From the NCBI RefSeq assembly GCF_011927945.1, contig NZ_JAATJM010000002.1, forward strand, positions 744,001 through 808,000: a DNA stretch of 64,000 nt, written 5' to 3'. Positions 59,365 through 64,000 of the stretch are shown here, in pieces. Position 1 is the stretch's first letter, and every line of letters starts with the position of its first letter. The DNA comes from Brevundimonas alba (GTDB lineage Bacteria; Pseudomonadota; Alphaproteobacteria; Caulobacterales; Caulobacteraceae). The notes beneath the pieces were generated by a model that was not told where the DNA came from, did not search any database, and saw only the letters and a list, made by a program, of their open reading frames with translations. A program made the position numbers and the translations under genes.

Positions 59365-60479
59365 CAGGCCGCCTTCGCCTTTTCCGCGTCGATGTCGTGG
59401 ATCAGCTGGATGAACACATCCTCCAGCGTCGGCCGCGTCTCGGTCCAGTTCAGGTGCGGCTGGCGATACGGCGCGATCGCCGCTTCCAGCCCTGCCCGAT
59501 CACGGCCCGACACATGCAGCACGGTCCCGAAGGCCGCCGCCATCTCCACCCCCGGCCGGTCGCGCAGCTCGCGGCCCAGCCGGTCGGCGCCCGGCCCCTC
59601 GGCATGGAAGGTCACCAGCCCCGAACTGTCGATCACCTCGTCGGCCGTGCCGCGCGCCAGCGTCCGGCCGCCCATCACATAGGCGATCTCGTGACAGCGC
59701 TCGGCCTCGTCCATGTAATGGGTCGACACCAGCACCGTCATGCCCTCGGCCGCCAGGGCGTGGATCTCGTCCCAGAACGTCCGCCGCGCCTCCGGGTCCA
59801 CCCCCGCGGTCGGCTCGTCCAGCAGCAGCAGGTCCGGCCCGTGCAGCGTCGCCGCCGCCAGCGCCAGCCGCTGCTTCCAGCCGCCCGACAGATTGCCCGC
59901 CAGCTGCGCCCGCCGCTCGGTCAGCCTCAGCCGGTCCAGCGCCGCCTGCACCCGCTCGCGCCGCCGGTCGAGCTCGTGCACCCGCGCCGTGAAGGTCAGG
60001 TTCTGCTCGATCGACAGGTCTTCGTAGAGCGAGAATTTCTGCGTCATATAGCCGACGCGGCGTTTGATCGCCTGCGACTGCTTCATCACGTCATAGCCCA
60101 GCACCGTGCCCTCGCCGCTGTCTGGCGTCAGCAGGCCGCACAGCATCCGCAGCGTCGTCGTCTTGCCCGCGCCGTTGGGCCCGAGGAAGCCGCAGATGCG
60201 CCCCCGCTCAACCCTGATCCCGAAATCCTTCACCGCACGCAGGGCGCCGAACGACTTGTTCAGTCCGCGCACGTCGATGACCTTCTCAGAGCCCTCCCCC
60301 TCGAGGGGGGAGGGTTGGGAGGGGGTGGAGGCAGGATGCTTCCGGGAGAGCGCTGATGGGCTCGCAGCATCACTCGACGCCGCCTCCCGCGCCATATCCG
60401 GCAACGGACTGCCACCACCCCTACCCCCAACCCCTTCCCCCTCGAGGGGAAGGGGAGTCGATTTGCGGCTGCCGCTCAT
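59364..60479 (-). CDS. ABC transporter ATP-binding protein with repeat-encoded N-terminal extension
   Basis: ATG at 60479 overlaps the hlyD stop (ATGA) and gives 371 residues. The ABC domain begins near 64 (EKVIDVRGLNKSFGALRAV): Walker A GPNGAGKTTT, signature LSGGWKQRL, Walker B LLLLDEPTAGVDPE, H-loop STHYMDEAE. The first 63 residues are unusual: TPLPLEGEGVGGRGGGSPLP and PSQPSPLEGEG are translations of CT-rich intergenic repeats (two copies in opposite orientation). An internal start is not obvious. It powers efflux with the downstream permease. Confidence 0.9.
   Translation of the reverse strand: MSGSRKSTPLPLEGEGVGGRGGGSPLPDMAREAASSDAASPSALSRKHPASTPSQPSPLEGEGSEKVIDVRGLNKSFGALRAVKDFGIRVERGRICGFLGPNGAGKTTTLRMLCGLLTPDSGEGTVLGYDVMKQSQAIKRRVGYMTQKFSLYEDLSIEQNLTFTARVHELDRRRERVQAALDRLRLTERRAQLAGNLSGGWKQRLALAAATLHGPDLLLLDEPTAGVDPEARRTFWDEIHALAAEGMTVLVSTHYMDEAERCHEIAYVMGGRTLARGTADEVIDSSGLVTFHAEGPGADRLGRELRDRPGVEMAAAFGTVLHVSGRDRAGLEAAIAPYRQPHLNWTETRPTLEDVFIQLIHDIDAEKAKAA
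60293..60456. repeat. Two CT-rich palindromic repeats inside the ABC ATPase 5' end
   Basis: CCCTCCCCCTCGAGGGGGGAGG near 60293-60315 and CCCCTTCCCCCTCGAGGGGAAGG near 60431-60453 are similar hairpins built on CCCTCGAGGG, each followed or preceded by a GGTTGGGAGGGGG-like or CTACCCCCAACC arm. They are in inverted orientation about 118 bases apart and lie within the coding frame. Confidence 0.65.
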
Positions 60480-61465
60480 GGGTTTGGTCCGATCGCCATC
60501 ACATCCACCGGCAGGCCGGGGTTCAGCGTCGCGGCGTTCGCCGGCAGGGCCTCGACGCGATAGACCAGCCGGTCGCGGCTGCCCTTGCTGTACAGGATCG
60601 GCGGCGTGAACTCCGGCCGCGGGCTTACCCATGTGATCCGCGCGCTGCCCGGCGAGGCGCAGCCGTCGCAGTCGAACCGCACCGACCGCCCGGGCCGGTA
60701 TCGACCCATCTCCGCCTCGGGCACGAAGAAGACCAGCTTGACCTCGTTATCCGGCAGCAGTGCCATGACCGGCGTATTGGCCGGGGCCCATTCGCCGGGC
60801 CGATAGAACACTTCCTCGACCCGCGCCGCCGCCGGGGCCGCGGGCGCCAGCTGACCCAGACGCGCCTGCGCCTCGCTCAGTCCGCCCGCCGCCTGCCGCG
60901 CCTGCTGCTCGGCCTGGGCCACCGCGTCCTGACGCGCGCCCAGCGTCGCCACCTCGCGCCGCCGCCGCACCGCCGCCGTCTGGGCCCGGGCCGCGTCGCG
61001 CGCCGCCCGCACCTGATCCAGCCGCGCCGGCGCATAGATGCCGCGCCGCACCAGCGGCTCGATGCGCGCATACTCCGCATCTGCCTCGCGCTGGTTCGCC
61101 TGCGCCGCCAGAAGTTCGGCGTCGAACACCGACAGCTCCTCGGCCCGCTGGCCCTTTCTCAGGTCCTCCGCCCGCGCCTCGGCCGCGCCGACCGCCGCCG
61201 CCGCGCTGTCCGCCTGCGCCCGCTGCACCTGCGGATCGATCAGGAAGGTCCGCCCGCCCGCCGCCACCCGTCCGCCCTCGCGGACATACAGCGCCGACAC
61301 CGAGCCCGAGACCGGCGCGGCAAGATAGACCCGCTCGCCCTCGATATAACCGGTCAGGGTCCGCGCCTCGTCGCCGCGCAGGAAGAAGAACCATCCCGCC
61401 GCCGCGACCACGGCGACGGCCGCGACGGCCGCCACGGGCCTCGGGCTCAGTTTCGGGCGCGTCAT
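60476..61465 (-). CDS. HlyD-family periplasmic adaptor (YhiI-like)
   Basis: ATG at 61465 overlaps the tetR stop (ATGA) and gives 329 residues. One N-terminal membrane anchor (PVAAVAAVAVVAAAGWFFFL) is followed by the lipoyl-like strand (TGYIEGERVYLAAPVSGSVS, REGGRVAAGG). A long alanine/arginine-rich coiled-coil hairpin (about 75-200) comes next, then the beta-barrel with FYRPGEWAPANTPVMALLP. It links the ABC permease to an outer-membrane channel for efflux. The stop overlaps the ATPase start. Confidence 0.88.
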   Translation of the reverse strand: MTRPKLSPRPVAAVAAVAVVAAAGWFFFLRGDEARTLTGYIEGERVYLAAPVSGSVSALYVREGGRVAAGGRTFLIDPQVQRAQADSAAAAVGAAEARAEDLRKGQRAEELSVFDAELLAAQANQREADAEYARIEPLVRRGIYAPARLDQVRAARDAARAQTAAVRRRREVATLGARQDAVAQAEQQARQAAGGLSEAQARLGQLAPAAPAAARVEEVFYRPGEWAPANTPVMALLPDNEVKLVFFVPEAEMGRYRPGRSVRFDCDGCASPGSARITWVSPRPEFTPPILYSKGSRDRLVYRVEALPANAATLNPGLPVDVMAIGPNP

Positions 61466-62088
61466 GGCCTCATCCCCTTCAGGACCGTATCGAGGTGCTG
61501 TTCCGCCAGCGCTGGCACGTCGAGCGGCTTCGCGCCGATCGGTTCGAACGTCTCCCGCCACACCATCGACAGGACCATCGGGCCCATCAGGCCGAAGGCG
61601 TACAGGCGCGGATCGCCGGGCCGGATCTCGCCGCGCGCCTGCGCCGCCGCGATCAGGCCGCTCAGCAGGGTGATCCCCGGCTCGACCACCGTCTCGTGCC
61701 AGATGGTCGCCAGTTCGGGGTGGTTGCGGCTTTCGGCGATGACCAGCTTGACCACGCCCGTGATGCGCCGGTCGGTGACCACCTTGCGGGCCAGCATGCC
61801 GACGCCCATCCGCACCGCCTGCTCGAACGGCACGGGGGACGACGCCAGCGCCTTCACATTCTCCAGGTTCGGGGAAACGGCATCCGTGACCACGGCCCGG
61901 AACAGGTCCGCCTTGGTTTCGAAATACAGATACAGCGCGCCCTTCGACACGCCGGCGCGCTTCGCCACCTCCTCCAGCCGCGCAGCCTGGAAGCCGCGCT
62001 CGGCGAACACCTCCAGCGCTGCGGACAGGATTTCGGCCGGTCGGTCGGCGGGTCTGCGCCGGAATTTCGGTTCGCCGGGAGGCAACAT
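61462..62088 (-). CDS. TetR/AcrR-family repressor of the efflux operon
   Basis: A 208-residue regulator with N-terminal HTH (ILSAALEVFAERGFQAARLE, AKRAGVSKGALYLYFETKAD) and helical effector domain. It heads a four-gene operon with ATGA overlaps to hlyD, the ATPase and the permease. An 18-bp palindrome 12 bases upstream of its start is the likely binding site, giving autorepression of the whole operon until a ligand, perhaps an efflux substrate, binds. Confidence 0.9.
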   Translation of the reverse strand: MLPPGEPKFRRRPADRPAEILSAALEVFAERGFQAARLEEVAKRAGVSKGALYLYFETKADLFRAVVTDAVSPNLENVKALASSPVPFEQAVRMGVGMLARKVVTDRRITGVVKLVIAESRNHPELATIWHETVVEPGITLLSGLIAAAQARGEIRPGDPRLYAFGLMGPMVLSMVWRETFEPIGAKPLDVPALAEQHLDTVLKGMRP

Positions 62089-62100
62089 GACGGTTCTTTC

Positions 62101-62118
62101 TAACTGACCAGTCAGTTA
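62101..62118. promoter_or_regulatory. TetR-type operator of the efflux operon
   Basis: TAACTGAC-CA-GTCAGTTA: perfect 8-bp arms around a 2-base centre, ending 12 bases upstream of the tetR start. The ACTGAC/GTCAGT core is typical of TetR/AcrR operators. Confidence 0.78.
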
Positions 62119-62212
62119 TTACTCGCATCAAGCGCGGCTGTAAAGCGCCGTTATGCGACACTCTCCAAAGGCGGCGCTGGACCCCGCCCGCGCGGCTTTA
62201 TAAGGGAAGCGG

Positions 62213-63229
62213 ATGACCTCCCCCGCCGACAACATTCTCGGGGCTACCCCCGACGCTCTGCTGACCATGGAGCCGCACCGCCGCGCCACCGTGCGCGAGG
62301 TGTTCGGCATCGACTCGGACATGACTGTGCCGCTGTTCGACGAGCGCGACGCGCATGTGCCCGAGGTCGACGACGCCTACCGCTTCGATCCGCAGACGAC
62401 CCTGGCCATCTGCGCCGGCTTCAGCTTCGACCGCCGCGTCATGGTCCAGGGCTATCACGGCACCGGCAAGTCGACCCACATCGAGCAAGTCGCCGCCCGC
62501 CTCAACTGGCCCATGGTCCGCGTCAACCTCGACGCCCACGTCAGCCGCATCGATCTGGTCGGCAAGGACGCCATCGTCCTCAAGGACGGCAAACAGGTCA
62601 CCGAATTCCGCGAGGGGATGCTGCCCTGGGCCATCCAGCGCCCGATCGCGCTGGTCTTCGACGAATACGACGCCGGCCGCCCCGACGTGATGTTCGTCAT
62701 CCAGCGCGTGCTCGAGGCCCAGGGTCGCCTGACCCTGCTCGACCAGAACCGCGTCATCCGCCCGAACAAATTCTTCCGCCTGTTCGCCACCACCAACACC
62801 ATCGGCCTCGGCGACACCTCGGGCCTCTATCACGGCACCCAGCAGATCAATCAGGGCCAGATGGACCGCTGGAACATCGTCACCACGCTCAACTACCTCG
62901 ACCACGACGTCGAGGCCGAGATCGTCGCCGCCAAGGTGCCCGAGTGGTCCGACGCCGAGAGCAAGCGCCGCATCGCCGCCATGGTCCGCGTCGCCGACAT
63001 GACCCGCAACGCCTTCATGAACGGCGACATCTCGACGGTCATGTCGCCCCGGACGGTCATCACCTGGGCCCAGAACGCGATCATCTTCGCGGGCGATGTC
63101 GGCCTGGCCTTCCGACTGACGTTCCTGAACAAGTGCGACGAACTGGAGCGCCCGACCATCGCGGAGTTCTACCAGCGAGCGTTCGGTGAGGATCTCCCGG
63201 AGGCGTCGACGCGGGTGAAGGTGGGGTAA
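62213..63229 (+). CDS. cobS: Cobaltochelatase subunit CobS (AAA+ ATPase)
   Basis: A 338-residue AAA+ ATPase. Walker A is GYHGTGKST at 80-88 and Walker B is [11 protein letters not shown]. The N-terminal [20 protein letters not shown] and the [20 protein letters not shown] block are characteristic of CobS. With CobT and CobN it inserts cobalt into hydrogenobyrinate diamide in aerobic B12 synthesis; B12 is needed by the MetH encoded in this window. cobT is not directly downstream on this strand: a repeat and a minus-strand gene follow. Confidence 0.93.
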   Translation: MTSPADNILGATPDALLTMEPHRRATVREVFGIDSDMTVPLFDERDAHVPEVDDAYRFDPQTTLAICAGFSFDRRVMVQGYHGTGKSTHIEQVAARLNWPMVRVNLDAHVSRIDLVGKDAIVLKDGKQVTEFREGMLPWAIQRPIALVFDEYDAGRPDVMFVIQRVLEAQGRLTLLDQNRVIRPNKFFRLFATTNTIGLGDTSGLYHGTQQINQGQMDRWNIVTTLNYLDHDVEAEIVAAKVPEWSDAESKRRIAAMVRVADMTRNAFMNGDISTVMSPRTVITWAQNAIIFAGDVGLAFRLTFLNKCDELERPTIAEFYQRAFGEDLPEASTRVKVG

Positions 63230-63241
63230 CCCCCTCCCTTC

Positions 63242-63388
63242 TCCCCTTGCGGGAGAAGGTGGCCGAGCGAAGCGAGGTCGGATGAGGGGTCGCACCGGTC
63301 ATGCCGGTCCACCGTCGTCACTGACTTGCACCGCCGGTGAGACCCCTTTTCTGTCAGCCTTCGGCTGCCACCTTCTCCCGCAAGGGGA
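63242..63388. repeat. Long inverted repeat, REP-like (22-bp arms)
   Basis: TCCCCTTGCGGGAGAAGGTGGC (its first 20 bases at 63242-63261) is repeated in exact reverse complement at 63367-63388. The centre contains GAGCGAAGCGAGGTCGGATG and its own small hairpins (CAGCCTTCGGCTG). This unit is typical of dispersed intergenic repeats in alphaproteobacteria. It fills the whole gap between the convergent cobS and DUF2239 genes. Confidence 0.7.
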
Positions 63389-63394
63389 CAAGGA

Positions 63395-63976
63395 TCAGCC
63401 GTTGCCATTCCGCCAGGCCCCGTCCGCCATCTCCCGCGCGGTATCCCGCACGTCCTCCGGCCACCCCTCCACCGCCGCGTCGAACGCGGTCCAGTCGCCG
63501 GCGAACAGCATCCGCGTCGCCTCCTCGTAGTTCGTCAAATCGCCGGCCACGGCGGTCATGAAGCGGTAGGCCTTCTCCTTCGCCCGACGCGCCCGGTCCG
63601 GACCTTCTCCGGCTCGCATCGCGCCCTCGACCAGTTTGCGCAGCGCCACCGAGGCGCCGCCCGGCTGGGCCGTCAGCCAGTCCCAGTGACGCGGTAGCAG
63701 GGTGACCTCGCGCGGCGTGACGCCCAGTTTCGGCCGCCCCGGCCCGCGCTTCTCCTCGGCCTCAATCAGCGCCGGCCCGAGCCGCGCAAGGGCTTCGAAG
63801 ATGTCTCCCCGCAGGTCGAGGTCCACAGCCCGGCCGTCGACCAGATCGAACACCAGCACCGCCTCTCCCGCCGCGGCGGCGGCGTGGATGGCCGGCAGGG
63901 CCTTGGCCAGGGTGGCGCGGGCGATGCGTTCGGCGCCGACGAAGGCGACGACGGGCAGGTCGGAGGGAACGGACAT
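63395..63976 (-). CDS. DUF2239-family protein
   Basis: ATG at 63976, with GGAG 6 bases upstream, gives 193 residues. The N-terminal part is a small alpha/beta region (VVAFVGAERIARATLAKALP, VLVFDLVDGRAVDLDLRGD). The second half has the conserved block RGPGRPKLGVTPREVTLLPR then HWDWLTAQPGGASVALRKLV, typical of DUF2239. GPGRPKLG resembles an AT-hook-like DNA-binding segment. Function is unknown. The remaining 24 bases of the window hold only its leader. Confidence 0.8.
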   Translation of the reverse strand: MSVPSDLPVVAFVGAERIARATLAKALPAIHAAAAAGEAVLVFDLVDGRAVDLDLRGDIFEALARLGPALIEAEEKRGPGRPKLGVTPREVTLLPRHWDWLTAQPGGASVALRKLVEGAMRAGEGPDRARRAKEKAYRFMTAVAGDLTNYEEATRMLFAGDWTAFDAAVEGWPEDVRDTAREMADGAWRNGNG

Positions 63977-64000
63977 CAAGAACTCCAGGCAGCGGCACGA

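Noticed and set aside
60476..62161. A 561-residue HlyD protein starting near 62161.
   Set aside because: The upstream part is the tetR gene read in another frame; the HlyD start at 61465 overlaps the tetR stop by ATGA and begins a proper membrane anchor.

Overview
The window is a high-GC, gene-dense chromosomal segment from an alphaproteobacterium, most likely Caulobacteraceae and probably Brevundimonas-like. This rests on strong G/C bias at third codon positions, NepR and EcfG general-stress proteins, a methionine-synthase operon led by an ArsR-methyltransferase (SahR) regulator, a class I PHA synthase, an Oar-like TonB-dependent receptor and a CobS-type AAA ATPase. The genus is inference; no rRNA or complete tRNA gene is present. 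I see no insertion sequence, prophage or CRISPR array.

Layout. 0-4.6 kb: a truncated amidohydrolase, a 2OG-oxygenase-like protein, a cupin and EttA. 4.7-8.9 kb: an accessory-looking island with an HTH protein, a frameshifted zinc-ribbon gene, an MmeI-type restriction-modification enzyme with an intact nuclease motif, and a small basic protein. 8.9-14.8 kb: PHA synthase, a LysR regulator, an apparently beheaded reading frame, a D-2-hydroxyacid dehydrogenase and an EF-hand protein. 14.9-20.6 kb: a tightly overlapping methionine/SAM-cycle operon (sahR-metF-metH split in two) behind a perfect 20-bp palindrome. 20.6-24.9 kb: REP-like repeats, a secreted protein and a large TonB receptor with a TTG start. 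24.9-34.7 kb: housekeeping genes (acyl-CoA ligase, udk, pdxH, aroC, pirin and others). 34.8-44.7 kb: proteostasis genes lon, clpX, clpP and tig, with two paralogous secreted proteins on either side of clpP.

44.8-51.7 kb is the most interesting part. Small stress-type proteins (a DUF883-like tail-anchored protein, a proline-rich peptide and a KGG protein) precede a single ORF that fuses ergothioneine enzymes EgtB and EgtD. Divergent from it is an EcfG-type sigma factor, whose 3' end converges on a nepR anti-sigma gene. The egtBD/ecfG intergenic region holds two back-to-back, perfect GGAAC-N16/17-CGTT promoters. This suggests that ergothioneine synthesis belongs to the general stress regulon and that ecfG is autoregulated.

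51.8-64 kb: ATP-dependent DNA ligase, RcnB-like protein, hybrid histidine kinase, BolA, a J-domain protein, Ohr, a TetR-controlled efflux operon (tetR-hlyD-ABC ATPase-permease) with an 18-bp operator, cobS, and a DUF2239 protein. The ABC ATPase carries an N-terminal extension translated from intergenic-type repeats.
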